Assembly: GCA_014378345.1 (NCBI GenBank) | Contig: JACMNW010000360.1 | Coordinates: 1-16,046, forward strand | Reading direction: 5' to 3' | DNA from: Pseudorhodobacter sp. | GTDB taxonomy: Bacteria > Pseudomonadota > Alphaproteobacteria > Rhodobacterales > Rhodobacteraceae | DNA length: 16,046 bases | In this document: positions 7,960-15,911 of the stretch, piece after piece | Numbering within the stretch: the stretch's first letter is position 1 | How the letters are laid out: each line of letters opens with the position of its first letter | The notes under the pieces: generated by a model | Databases searched by the model: none | The model's input: only the letters and a program-made list of their open reading frames with translations | Told to the model about the DNA's origin: nothing | Translations under genes and position numbers: made by a program

Positions 7960-8091
7960 TTTTGTTTACCCACCACACAGTTCAACACCCAAAGTCAGGG
8001 TACGCGGTACAGATTTGCTAATCCTTAATGGATTGCAGCCAAGCTTAATCACCGCGATATTTTTCGCCGGCCATGACAAAGGGCAAACCGG
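7960..8091. promoter_or_regulatory. Divergent intergenic region with possible promoter and small inverted repeat
   Basis: These 132 bases separate the divergent RTX and GT2 genes and must hold the promoters of both unless transcription comes from farther away. On the + strand a weak candidate promoter is TTGCAG (8033-8038), a 17-base gap, then GATATT (8056-8061). A small inverted repeat AATCC-TTAAT-GGATT lies at 8020-8034, just before it, and could be an operator or chance. Nothing comparable is clear for the RTX gene. Base matches to consensus are modest, so this is tentative. Confidence 0.3.
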
Positions 8092-9015
8092 GTGTCTGAT
8101 CCGCATATCACTATCCTGATGGCCACCTTTAACGGTGCGCAGTTTTTGCCCGCCCAACTGGATAGTCTTCTTTGCCAAACCCACACCAACTGGTCTCTTG
8201 CAGTCAGTGATGATGGCTCATCCGATACCACCCTGCCCATCTTACGGGATTTTGGCCGCGCCTACCCAGACCGCAATTTAACGCTTATCACAGGCCACAG
8301 GCAGGGCGGTGCCACGCAAAACTTTATGTCCCTCCTCTTGCGCCACGATCTGCCGCGCGGCATGGTGGCCCTTGCCGATCAGGATGATGTCTGGCTGCCG
8401 GGTAAACTGGCGCGTGCGGCTGCCAGTTTGCAAAACTGCCCCAAAGATCAGCCTGCGATCTACGCCTCAGAAAGCATTCTGACCGATGAAAATCTCGTGC
8501 CCCTGCGGCAGCCAAAACAGCCAGCGGCCCGCCCGAATTTCCGCAACGCATTGGTACAAAATCTTTTTGCCGGGCATTCCACAGCGCTGAACGCGGCGGC
8601 GGTTGATCTGATAAAAGCGGTGGGCACTCCCCAAACCATCGCGTTTCATGACTGGTGGCTTTATCAGCTTGTCGCAGGCGCGGGTGGCACCTGCGTGCTT
8701 GATCCCGCGCAAACCGTTCTGTATCGCCAGCATCGCCGCAATGCATTTGGCGCATCTTCTGGTCTTGGTGGCGCCATCAAACGGCTCAGTCATCTGGTGC
8801 GCAACGACTATGGCGCATGGCTTGGCGGCCATTGGCGTGCATTGCAAGAGGCCGCACAACACCTGACGCCAGAGGCCCGCGATCTGATCACCGACCTGCT
8901 TGCCAAGCCCGCACAAGAATCCCGCACGGCACAGTTTCGCCGCCTGCAACTGCACCGGTCGTCGGCCAAAGGCACCGCCGCACTGCATCTCGCCGCATAT
9001 TTGGGATGGGTCTGA
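8092..9015 (+). CDS. Glycosyltransferase family 2 (rhamnosyltransferase-like)
   Basis: A 307-residue GT-A fold protein. Residues 6-14 (ITILMATFN) form the first strand, VSDDGSSD (38-45) is the nucleotide-binding acidic motif, and LADQDDVWLPGKL (94-106) carries the metal-binding DxD-type motif. HDWWLYQL (186-193) and LYRQHRRNAFG (210-220) are typical of the GT2 branch that adds rhamnose or similar sugars to O-antigen or capsule. No transmembrane helix is evident, so it should act in the cytoplasm at the membrane surface. The start is GTG 8092, with AAAGGG at 8078-8083 eight bases upstream; an internal ATG ten codons later would delete the first strand. It is followed after 78 bases by the GDP-mannose gene, so its donor may be a GDP-mannose-derived sugar, but this is only context. 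The donor is not determined. Confidence 0.9.
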   Translation: MSDPHITILMATFNGAQFLPAQLDSLLCQTHTNWSLAVSDDGSSDTTLPILRDFGRAYPDRNLTLITGHRQGGATQNFMSLLLRHDLPRGMVALADQDDVWLPGKLARAAASLQNCPKDQPAIYASESILTDENLVPLRQPKQPAARPNFRNALVQNLFAGHSTALNAAAVDLIKAVGTPQTIAFHDWWLYQLVAGAGGTCVLDPAQTVLYRQHRRNAFGASSGLGGAIKRLSHLVRNDYGAWLGGHWRALQEAAQHLTPEARDLITDLLAKPAQESRTAQFRRLQLHRSSAKGTAALHLAAYLGWV

Positions 9016-9093
9016 TCCACCAAAGCCCTTGCGCAAAAATCCACTCAACCTAATGTGGAATTGCACGGTATTTTATGGATTTGTCTTACAAAC

Positions 9094-10527
9094 ATGGCAT
9101 CCCTTACCCCGGTAATTCTTTGTGGTGGGTCAGGCACACGTCTTTGGCCCCTGTCCCGCAAAAGCTACCCCAAACAATTTGTGCCGCTGATCGGTGATCA
9201 AAGCCTGTTTCAAATGGCTTTGCACCGCTTGTCTGGTGCCATTTTTTCAAAACCGCTGATCATCACCAACAGCGATTTTCGCTTTATCGTCACCGAACAG
9301 CTGGCGGCAATAGGCCATGACGCAGGCACCATCCTGATCGAACCCGAGGGCCGCAACACGGCCCCCGCCATTCTTGCCGCCGCCTTGCATTTGGCGCAAA
9401 GCACCCCCGATGCGCTGCTGCTGATTGCCCCGTCTGACCATGTCGTACCCGATACCGCAGATTTCCGTGCAGCCATTGCGGCTGCATTGCCCGCCGCACA
9501 AGCTGGCCGCATTGTCACCTTCGGTGTGACGCCTGACCGCGCGGAAACCGGGTATGGCTGGCTTGAACTTGCAGGCTATCCAACCGATGCCCCAACAGAT
9601 CTGCTAAGGTTTGTCGAAAAGCCGGGTGCCGCCGTGGCCGCTGAAATGCTGGCATCAGGCAAGTATCTCTGGAATGCTGGAATATATCTGGCGGCCGCGT
9701 CTACGCTCATTGCCGCGTTCAAACTGCATGCCCCCCACTTGATCAGCCCTGTGCAAGCAGCCCTGCAGAATGCAAAACCCGACCTTGGTTTTCTGCGCCT
9801 TGCCCCAGACCCTTGGTCGCAGACAGAGGCTATTTCCATCGACTATGCCGTAATGGAAAAATGCACCGATCTTGTGGTGATGCCCTTGTCACCGGGCTGG
9901 TCAGACCTTGGCGATTGGGATGCCGTCGCCCGGACAAGCACCGCCAATGATCAGGGCAATGTACATTACGGCAATGCCCACACGATGGATTGCACAGATA
10001 GTATCTTGCGCGCCGAAACGGACGGGCTGGCACTGGTTGGCATCGGGCTTGATCACATCATCGCCATCGCCATGCCCGATGCCGTGCTTGTCGCTGACCG
10101 CCGGCGTGCCCAGGATGTGCGCCTGGCAGTCAAGATGCTAAAGGCAAACAGCCACCAACAGGCCGAAACCTTTCCCCGCGATCACCGCCCCTGGGGCTGG
10201 TTTGACAGGTTGGTGACGGGCGACGGCTTTCAAGTCAAACGCATCGTCGTGCATCCCGGTGCCGCCCTAAGCCTGCAAAGCCACGTCCACCGCGCCGAAC
10301 ATTGGATCGTGGTGTCAGGGGCGGCGGCCGTTACGCTGAACGGCGTGCAAAGCACGGTTCACGCAAACCAATCCATCTATATCCCGCAAGGCGCCAAGCA
10401 CCGGCTGGAAAACCAAACCACCACGCCCATGGTCTTGATCGAGGTGCAAACCGGCAGCTATTTCGGCGAAGATGATATCACAAGGTATGAAGATCTTTAT
10501 GCGCGCGGCCCGGGCGGAAAATCCTAA
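9094..10527 (+). CDS. manC: Mannose-1-phosphate guanylyltransferase / mannose-6-phosphate isomerase
   Basis: A 477-residue bifunctional enzyme of the AlgA/ManC/XanB type, close to the usual 470-480 residues. The N-terminal pyrophosphorylase domain has ILCGGSGTRLWPLSRKSYPKQF (positions 8-29; key residues GG, GTR and WPLSR), EPEGRNTAPA (83-92), FVEKP (173-177) with the active lysine, and GWSDLGDW (268-275). The C-terminal cupin domain (about 365-465) is the type II phosphomannose isomerase, with the metal-site motif SLQSHVHRAEHWIVVSG (393-409). It converts fructose-6-phosphate to mannose-6-phosphate and mannose-1-phosphate to GDP-mannose; the phosphomannomutase step is not encoded here. The ATG at 9094 gives the family N-terminus. 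The frame extends upstream to GTG 9055, but those 13 residues are unlike the family. No strong Shine-Dalgarno is seen. GDP-mannose would feed the neighbouring glycosyltransferases. Confidence 0.95.
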   Translation: MASLTPVILCGGSGTRLWPLSRKSYPKQFVPLIGDQSLFQMALHRLSGAIFSKPLIITNSDFRFIVTEQLAAIGHDAGTILIEPEGRNTAPAILAAALHLAQSTPDALLLIAPSDHVVPDTADFRAAIAAALPAAQAGRIVTFGVTPDRAETGYGWLELAGYPTDAPTDLLRFVEKPGAAVAAEMLASGKYLWNAGIYLAAASTLIAAFKLHAPHLISPVQAALQNAKPDLGFLRLAPDPWSQTEAISIDYAVMEKCTDLVVMPLSPGWSDLGDWDAVARTSTANDQGNVHYGNAHTMDCTDSILRAETDGLALVGIGLDHIIAIAMPDAVLVADRRRAQDVRLAVKMLKANSHQQAETFPRDHRPWGWFDRLVTGDGFQVKRIVVHPGAALSLQSHVHRAEHWIVVSGAAAVTLNGVQSTVHANQSIYIPQGAKHRLENQTTTPMVLIEVQTGSYFGEDDITRYEDLYARGPGGKS

Positions 10528-10533
10528 TCCAAG

Positions 10534-10559
10534 GCGGCCCTCCCCGAAGGGAAGGCCGC
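10534..10559. terminator. GC-rich hairpin between convergent genes
   Basis: GCGGCC (10534-10539) pairs with GGCCGC (10554-10559), and inside it TCCC (10541-10544) pairs with GGGA (10549-10552), around one C-A mismatch and a CGAA loop. The hairpin lies seven bases after the manC stop and eight bases before the end of the convergent fibre gene. There is no T-run on either side, so it is not a textbook intrinsic terminator, but its position suits a bidirectional transcription stop or 3'-end stabiliser. Confidence 0.6.
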
Positions 10560-10566
10560 GCAAAGG

Positions 10567-13500
10567 TCAATAATCGCTTTCGATGTAGCACTTTGCGATC
10601 TCGATATTATCCGCCGCCACCACCAGGCCGTTGCGGCATTCGCATTTGAACGCCAGCGCCGTGTTCACTGCCGGTATGTCGGTGGTGTAACTGGTGTCCA
10701 GAACAACCGTGCCGGAGTGCAGATTGATGATCCGTACAAACACCTCTGCCGTGTTCGGTTTGGCAAACATCACCAAATCATAGCCGTCATTGGTATTGCG
10801 CGCGGCCCCGGTGCCCAAATCCACCTTCGTGGCCACACCAGTGCCGTCATTGCGCATGAACTGCCAGTTGCCGGTGCTGGCATCCGTGCTGTCATACCCC
10901 ATGCCCACCATGTTCAGCAGTGCCGATGCTTCAGTCGTCAGCCCAGCGGTTGATGCGCAAAGCCCCACAAATTTTTGCCCGCCCGCCAAGTTGATATTCA
11001 TCCCAAACTGTGCCCGGAAAAAGAACCCGCCAAAGCCCGCCGCATTGCCCAAAAACCATTGCCCATAGGCGGTGCGAATACCCGATGTCGTACCCGCAGT
11101 TGCCGCAGTTTGAATGCGCGTGCGCCGCGTCGCCTGCCAACGGTTTGCCGATGCAATGGTTTGCTGATGCGAAATCGTCACCGATGCCGTCAAAACCCCG
11201 CCCGTCGCCAATGGGATGGTCGTGTTGATGGCAGGTGTCGCCAAAAACACCGAATTTCCATGCAAGGCAGTTTGCAACTCATAGGCCTGATTGGACGCAC
11301 CCCGCACCTTTGCCAAGGCACGCCCCGCCGTCAGATTTGCATAAACCAACATCCCATTAGCCGGGGCAGCAGGGTCCGCCGCCTGAACCAGTTTCAGATT
11401 ACCCGTCTCAATTTCAACGTTTGCAGCCCCGTCAAAGGCCGCAGCATTGTTGAACTGCACCTTGCCGGAAACCCCGCCCGGCGCAGCCCCGCCCCCCGCA
11501 GGGGTGGCAAACGTGCCATCCGCGCGCAGAAACGTTGTCGTGCCCCCACCCGATGCTGGAACCAAACCCTTTAGCGCACTGGTAAACGTATCCAGCATCG
11601 CCGTCGTCTGCGTGCCCGTCAAATCCACCGGGTCCGCCGCAGCACCGGTATTGTTGCCCTTGATCGTGGCCGCATTCATATTTGCCAGTTTGGCGTTGGT
11701 CACCGCGTCATTGGCAATCGTGGTGGCATTGCTGCCCACCGCGGCCGTGACATCGCCCGACAATGCCGCCCGCTGCAACAAATTCGTCGCATCGGTATAA
11801 ACCAGCGATGTATTGACCATCGCCCCAACCGCATCTTGTGCGGCCTCAATAAAGTCTGTCACCTGCGTAGACGGTATCGCAATCGCCACATCCGCCGCCG
11901 CCGTCGTCAACCCTTTGGCATTGATAATAAATGTCGGAATCGTGGTGGCCGATCCAAAGCCACCCACAGTCGCATTCACCGTGGCCAGCGTCAGCGCCGT
12001 GGCCCCCGTTGCATCCCCGGTATGGGTGGCATTCGTCACCTTAGCCGTGCTCGCCACGACCGCCGCATTCGCCGCAACCGCCGCGTCAAAATCGCTTATC
12101 GTGCTGGCAACTTGCGTGCCCGTGTGGCTAGCCCGCGCCAGCAAAACGGCATCCGAACTGTTTGCCGTCGCCCCAGCCGCCACCGCGTTCAACTTGGTTT
12201 TGTCGGCCCCGCTCATAAATCCAGACGCACCTGCCGCAACCGCATCCGGGTGCAGCGTGCCCCCTGCCCGCGCGCCATGCGCCGTGTCATCAAACCGCGC
12301 GGCGGGCAATGTCCCCAGACTTAAATCCGCCGCCGATCCCGACGTTGCAATCGTCGCCAACCCGGTAATAGTGCCCACCGCTTGCGTGCCTGTATGACTT
12401 GCCCGCGCCAGCAATGTCGCATCCGCGCTGTTTGCGGTAGCCCCGTTCGCCACGTTCAGCACCGTGCGCGCTTGTGTCGCCGTCAACGCCTCTGGCACGC
12501 CAGTCGCCACCGTAACCCGGCCCAAGATCGTACCCGTAGCCACGCTTGCCATCTTTGCCAGCGTCACCGCACCTGCATCAATCGCCCAAGCCGTGCCCGC
12601 CCCAGATACGGTGATATCGCCCTTATCACCGTCAGACACACCGCCCGATGCGCCCACAACCAAACTAACACCGCCTGCCCGCACCTTCACTTCACCCGAG
12701 GTGCTGTTGTGCCAAATCATCCCGTTCACCGGGCTTGCCGGATCGCTGGCCTGCCCGGCCAAAATCGCCGGGTTCGCAATCGTCATCCGCCCCGTGGCGG
12801 CATCCGCACTGAAAACATCGCTAAACACCGCACCATCCGCGCTAACCCGCAGCGCAGTTGCATCCGTGCCAATCAAACCAAACTGCGCCCGGGTGCTGAA
12901 CCCGGTTTTCAGAACCACGCTCGCCGTATCCCCCACAGCCGCCTTGTTGACAGTGGCCTCCATCCCGGCCCCCACATGGTTAAACAGCACCGCGGCCGCA
13001 TTGCTGGTAAGCCCACCCGAAAACACCTTCGCCCCGGTAAAGGTCTGGCTCCCCGCCAAAACCGCAATCTCACTGGTGGTATTGGGCAAAGTATAAGTCC
13101 GCGTCACGCCCGTGGTCAGCCCCGATAGCGAAAATTGCGCCACCTTCGTCGCATCACCGGCATCCTTGAGGGCAAATCCGCCGCTGGAAACACCCTGTGG
13201 CAGCGACACGATCCCACTTGCGGCAGCCACCGTCATCGCCGTGTTGAACGCCGATCCATTGGCACTCACCTTAACCGAAAAATCATCACTGCCCGCAATT
13301 CCCATTTCCGCGCGTCCAGAAAACCCGCTTTGGAACAACAGACTGGCGGTATCTCCCACCGCCGCCTTGTTCACCTTCACCTGATGCCCGGCGCCAACAT
13401 TGCTGAACAACGAGGCCGCCGACTGCACAGCCAGTCGGTTCGTCGTATCCGCTGTGGTATTCACCCCAAATATCGCAGCCGACGTTGGCGCCGAAGGCAG

Positions 13501-13830
13501 CCCCCAAGCCAAGCCCGCATAAACAACCGTCACCCCTTCCGCCAAAACATGCGCCCGCCACCCTTGCAGTGGTGCAAAAAACTGCCACCCGGTGATGGTG
13601 TAAACCGCAATCTTCCCCACCTGCCCGGCCCAGGCACCAACCGCCCCTGCCGCAACAATATGTCGGTCGCCAATCGCCGGCAGCGCCGGGGCAGCGCTTA
13701 AATTCCGGTTCAAAACCGCAAGCTGCACCATCACATCCAGCAGCCGCAGTGCCTCGTTATGGGTCACATGCTTTTGCGCCTGCGCAGGCAAAATATAGGG
13801 CAAAGAAAGTATAGGGGATATATCTGGCAT
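10567..13830 (-). CDS. DUF2793-domain, phage-tail-fibre-like repeat protein
   Basis: A 1087-residue protein. Residues 1-125 match the DUF2793 pattern (LPYILPAQAQKHVTHNEALR at 10-29, and GWQFFAPLQGWRAHV further on), found in phage and gene-transfer-agent fibre proteins. Next come fibre modules. A 66-residue unit occurs twice (141-206 and 282-347, each with NKAAVGDTAS). LLARASHTGTQ occurs twice (473-483 and 563-573). The tail-fibre phrase GFMSGADKTKLNAVAAGATAN lies at 537-557. A DPAxPxNGM segment occurs at 363-371 and 819-827. Residues 855-1087 form a non-repetitive, beta-rich tip that could bind glycan. ATG 13830 is chosen over ATG 13851 because a perfect GGAGGT precedes it at 13840-13835. No capsid, tail or lysis genes flank it, so it is an orphan fibre: a domesticated phage part, a gene-transfer-agent spike or an adhesin. 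No signal peptide is visible. Confidence 0.88.
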   Translation of the reverse strand: MPDISPILSLPYILPAQAQKHVTHNEALRLLDVMVQLAVLNRNLSAAPALPAIGDRHIVAAGAVGAWAGQVGKIAVYTITGWQFFAPLQGWRAHVLAEGVTVVYAGLAWGLPSAPTSAAIFGVNTTADTTNRLAVQSAASLFSNVGAGHQVKVNKAAVGDTASLLFQSGFSGRAEMGIAGSDDFSVKVSANGSAFNTAMTVAAASGIVSLPQGVSSGGFALKDAGDATKVAQFSLSGLTTGVTRTYTLPNTTSEIAVLAGSQTFTGAKVFSGGLTSNAAAVLFNHVGAGMEATVNKAAVGDTASVVLKTGFSTRAQFGLIGTDATALRVSADGAVFSDVFSADAATGRMTIANPAILAGQASDPASPVNGMIWHNSTSGEVKVRAGGVSLVVGASGGVSDGDKGDITVSGAGTAWAIDAGAVTLAKMASVATGTILGRVTVATGVPEALTATQARTVLNVANGATANSADATLLARASHTGTQAVGTITGLATIATSGSAADLSLGTLPAARFDDTAHGARAGGTLHPDAVAAGASGFMSGADKTKLNAVAAGATANSSDAVLLARASHTGTQVASTISDFDAAVAANAAVVASTAKVTNATHTGDATGATALTLATVNATVGGFGSATTIPTFIINAKGLTTAAADVAIAIPSTQVTDFIEAAQDAVGAMVNTSLVYTDATNLLQRAALSGDVTAAVGSNATTIANDAVTNAKLANMNAATIKGNNTGAAADPVDLTGTQTTAMLDTFTSALKGLVPASGGGTTTFLRADGTFATPAGGGAAPGGVSGKVQFNNAAAFDGAANVEIETGNLKLVQAADPAAPANGMLVYANLTAGRALAKVRGASNQAYELQTALHGNSVFLATPAINTTIPLATGGVLTASVTISHQQTIASANRWQATRRTRIQTAATAGTTSGIRTAYGQWFLGNAAGFGGFFFRAQFGMNINLAGGQKFVGLCASTAGLTTEASALLNMVGMGYDSTDASTGNWQFMRNDGTGVATKVDLGTGAARNTNDGYDLVMFAKPNTAEVFVRIINLHSGTVVLDTSYTTDIPAVNTALAFKCECRNGLVVAADNIEIAKCYIESDY

Positions 13831-13834
13831 AGGG

Positions 13835-13840
13835 ACCTCC
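13835..13840 (-). promoter_or_regulatory. Strong ribosome binding site of the fibre gene
   Basis: On the - strand the sequence reads GGAGGT, then CCCT, then ATG. This is a near-perfect Shine-Dalgarno at good spacing and decides the start at 13830. It is the best ribosome site in the window; the upstream in-frame ATG at 13851 has none. Confidence 0.8.
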
Positions 13841-13919
13841 GCGAACCGCATTGATCCGCGACACTAGGCAACCTTGCTAAACGCGCCGTAACCCCAGCGC
13901 ACGCCGCCCCTGCAACACC

Positions 13920-14813
13920 CTAAAGATCGCCCAGCCCCGCATGGCGCGCCTCGCGCAGGGTCACAAAACTGATCGCCGCAATAATCACCGCCCCGCCGAT
14001 CAGCACATACACATCAAGGCTTTCGCCAAACAGCAGCGTGCCCAGCAGCGTCGCCCATAAAAGCTGCAAAAACGTCACCGGTTGCGTCACCGCCATCGGG
14101 GCCGCCTGAAACGCCTGCGTCATGCAGTAATGTCCCAATGTCGCAAACGCCGCCACCAAGGCCAACCACCCCAGTTGCGCCATCGTCACGGGCACCCAAA
14201 CCCAAATCGCAAACGGCAATAAGCCCAGCGTCACCGAAAGCGACAGCATCGCCACCACAGTCACCGCTGATGCCCGCCCGCTCAGCGCTTTGCCAAACAG
14301 ATACGACCCCGCAAAAAATACCGCCGCTCCAAGTTGTGCTACATGCCCCGATGTCACCTCGCGCAAGCCAGGCCGCAGAATGATCACAGCCCCCAACAGC
14401 GCCACCCCAAAGGCCGCCAACCTGTCCCGCGACAGCCTTTCACCAAAAAACAGCGCCGCCCCCAGCGTTACCAAAACCGGGTTCAGATACCCGATCGCCG
14501 TCACCTCCGCCAAAGGGATCCGTGCCATCGCGTAAAACCACAAAACCACAGCCACCGTGTGCAAAACGCCTCGCCCGGCATAAAGCCGCAACAGCCCCGG
14601 CGCAAAACCACCCCGCAAAACCGAAATCAGCGCCGGAAGCAAAATCACCAAACCAAAGCCAAACCGCAAAAACGCGGATTGCGCTGCTGGCAGATCAGTG
14701 CCCAAATATCGCACGATGGCATTCACGCCGACAAAGCTTAACCCCGCCGCCAGCATCCACAAAACGCCCCGCAAGGGGCTGGTTGTGGGCTTATAAATCG
14801 GAAAGGTTGACAT
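13920..14813 (-). CDS. DMT-superfamily transporter, EamA type
   Basis: A 297-residue protein with about ten hydrophobic helices arranged as two EamA halves. Each half ends in the characteristic 'P...FFGE/LLFGE' helix: NPVLVTLGAALFFGERLS (111-128) in the first, and PVTFLQLLWATLLGTLLFGE (245-264) in the second. The N-terminus after a short tail (GVLWMLAAGLSFVGVNAIVRY) is the usual first helix. These are inner-membrane transporters, mostly exporters of amino acids, metabolites or related small molecules; the substrate cannot be told from sequence. It follows the LysE-type gene by 39 bases on the same strand, so the two could share a transcript. An 89-base gap separates it from the fibre gene downstream, and a functional link with that gene is not implied. 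Confidence 0.92.
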   Translation of the reverse strand: MSTFPIYKPTTSPLRGVLWMLAAGLSFVGVNAIVRYLGTDLPAAQSAFLRFGFGLVILLPALISVLRGGFAPGLLRLYAGRGVLHTVAVVLWFYAMARIPLAEVTAIGYLNPVLVTLGAALFFGERLSRDRLAAFGVALLGAVIILRPGLREVTSGHVAQLGAAVFFAGSYLFGKALSGRASAVTVVAMLSLSVTLGLLPFAIWVWVPVTMAQLGWLALVAAFATLGHYCMTQAFQAAPMAVTQPVTFLQLLWATLLGTLLFGESLDVYVLIGGAVIIAAISFVTLREARHAGLGDL

Positions 14814-14852
14814 GCCGGCACCAAACCGGATTGCCCGGCCGTGCGCAAGCCC

Positions 14853-15461
14853 CTACCGAAGCAGCAACCCCGCCGCAATCGCCCACATCGTGCAACCCAC
14901 GATCACCTCCAGCACCACCCAGGCTTGCGGGCGTGCAAACACCGGGGCCAGCATCCTTGCCCCATAGCCCAGCGCCAGAAAGAAGCTCAAAGACCCCAGC
15001 GCCGCCCCCACCCCAAACACCGCCTGATGCGGCGCATATTGCGCAGATATTGACCCGATCAACACCACCGTATCCAAGTACACATGCGGGTTGGCCCATG
15101 TCAGCAACAGACAGGTCGCCAACACCTGCGCCAATGGCACAGTCATTCCAGCCGCTGGCCGCAACGCCTCGCCACCACGCAGGGCCGCCCGAAACCGCAA
15201 CGCGCCGTACACAATCAAAAACGCCGCCCCGCCATAGCGCATGGCGTCCCCAATCCAAGGCACATAAGCCTGCACCGCACCAAATCCCGCCACTCCCGCC
15301 GCCATCAGCAATGCATCCGACAAGGCACAGGTCAAAATCACCGCAAACACATGTTCCCGCCGCAACCCTTGCCGCAGCACAAATGCATTCTGCGCCCCAA
15401 TCGCTGCGATCAGACTGATCGACAAAAGGTATCCCGCCAGCGCAGCCTCACCGACGCTCAC
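14853..15461 (-). CDS. Amino-acid exporter, LysE/ArgO family
   Basis: A 202-residue inner-membrane protein with about six helices. Residues 15-33 (ISLIAAIGAQNAFVLRQGL) and CALSDALLM (45-53) are the conserved first-helix signature of the ArgO/LysE branch, and LTWANPHVYLDTVVLIGS (120-137) is its second signature. The family exports basic amino acids such as arginine or lysine, and often canavanine. The start is GTG 15461, whose GTGA overlaps the stop of the upstream ACT-domain gene, so translation is probably coupled. A LysR/ArgP-like gene begins divergently on the other side of the ACT gene, the classic arrangement for control of argO by ArgP with arginine or lysine as co-effector. Substrate preference between arginine and lysine is not determined. 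Confidence 0.93.
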   Translation of the reverse strand: MSVGEAALAGYLLSISLIAAIGAQNAFVLRQGLRREHVFAVILTCALSDALLMAAGVAGFGAVQAYVPWIGDAMRYGGAAFLIVYGALRFRAALRGGEALRPAAGMTVPLAQVLATCLLLTWANPHVYLDTVVLIGSISAQYAPHQAVFGVGAALGSLSFFLALGYGARMLAPVFARPQAWVVLEVIVGCTMWAIAAGLLLR

Positions 15462-15853
15462 GCACCCACCGCCAACGCAGTCAAAGCCGCCATCGCGTCA
15501 ACCCGCCGCTTCCACGGCACAAACACATGGTCGTGATAATACCCCGCCACCACATTCGCGCTGATGCATTCTCGGGTCAGCGCTGTCGCAATCGCCGCCG
15601 TCAACCCCACTGCCGCCAAATCCGAATGCACGGTCAAACTGATCCGCGCCCACTGCCCGTCAAACGCAATCCCGGCACCGCTAAGCACATCCACTTCCGC
15701 CACCACCGTCATCTCCTCTGCCTCCGCGATCACCGCAAAAGCCCCAGACGGCACCGCCGCCCCCACAGGCACCACGCCATAGCCGTAAGGCACCGCGTCC
15801 AAATCCGGCTTCATACTGCGCAACAAAACCGCCAAATCCATTTCACCCGACAT
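15458..15853 (-). CDS. Small ACT-domain protein (COG3602/DUF2241-like)
   Basis: A 131-residue soluble protein. The N-terminal half (DLAVLLRSMKPDLDAVPYGYGVVP, roughly residues 6-29) matches the start of small proteins with paired ACT-like folds. The C-terminal half, residues 73-112 (LTVHSDLAAVGLTAAIATAL through ISANVVAGYYHDHVFVP), has the ACT_7/CASTOR pattern: a strand, a helix after SDLxAVGL, and a strand ending in DHVFVP. ACT domains bind amino acids and transmit a signal. Being the first gene before an ArgO-type exporter and overlapping it by four bases, it may sense the exported amino acid; that is inference. The ATG is preceded by GGAAGG (15861-15856) two bases upstream within a longer G-run, so ribosome binding is plausible. 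No enzyme motif is seen. Confidence 0.85.
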   Translation of the reverse strand: MSGEMDLAVLLRSMKPDLDAVPYGYGVVPVGAAVPSGAFAVIAEAEEMTVVAEVDVLSGAGIAFDGQWARISLTVHSDLAAVGLTAAIATALTRECISANVVAGYYHDHVFVPWKRRVDAMAALTALAVGA

Positions 15854-15911
15854 GACCTTCCCCCCAATTGCCCTTTGACCTACCCCGCAAAGCCATCCTC
15901 AATCCAATTAA

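Noticed and set aside
9055..9093. Thirteen-residue extension of the manC product from GTG 9055
   Set aside because: The family begins right before the PVILCGGSGTR motif, and the extra residues have no counterpart or ribosome site.
11813..13128. Long open frames on the + strand opposite the fibre gene (194, 248 and 210 residues)
   Set aside because: They are antisense to a strongly supported protein, lack family motifs, and are explained by its alanine/threonine-rich repeats, which keep the opposite frames free of stops.
10567..13830. Whole region as a prophage
   Set aside because: Only one phage-like gene is present; no integrase, capsid, portal, terminase or lysis gene is seen on either side within the window.
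14522..15418. A 298-residue + strand frame opposite the two transporter genes
   Set aside because: Its proline-, alanine- and glutamine-rich product has no recognisable fold, and it lies across two well-supported membrane proteins and the gap between them.
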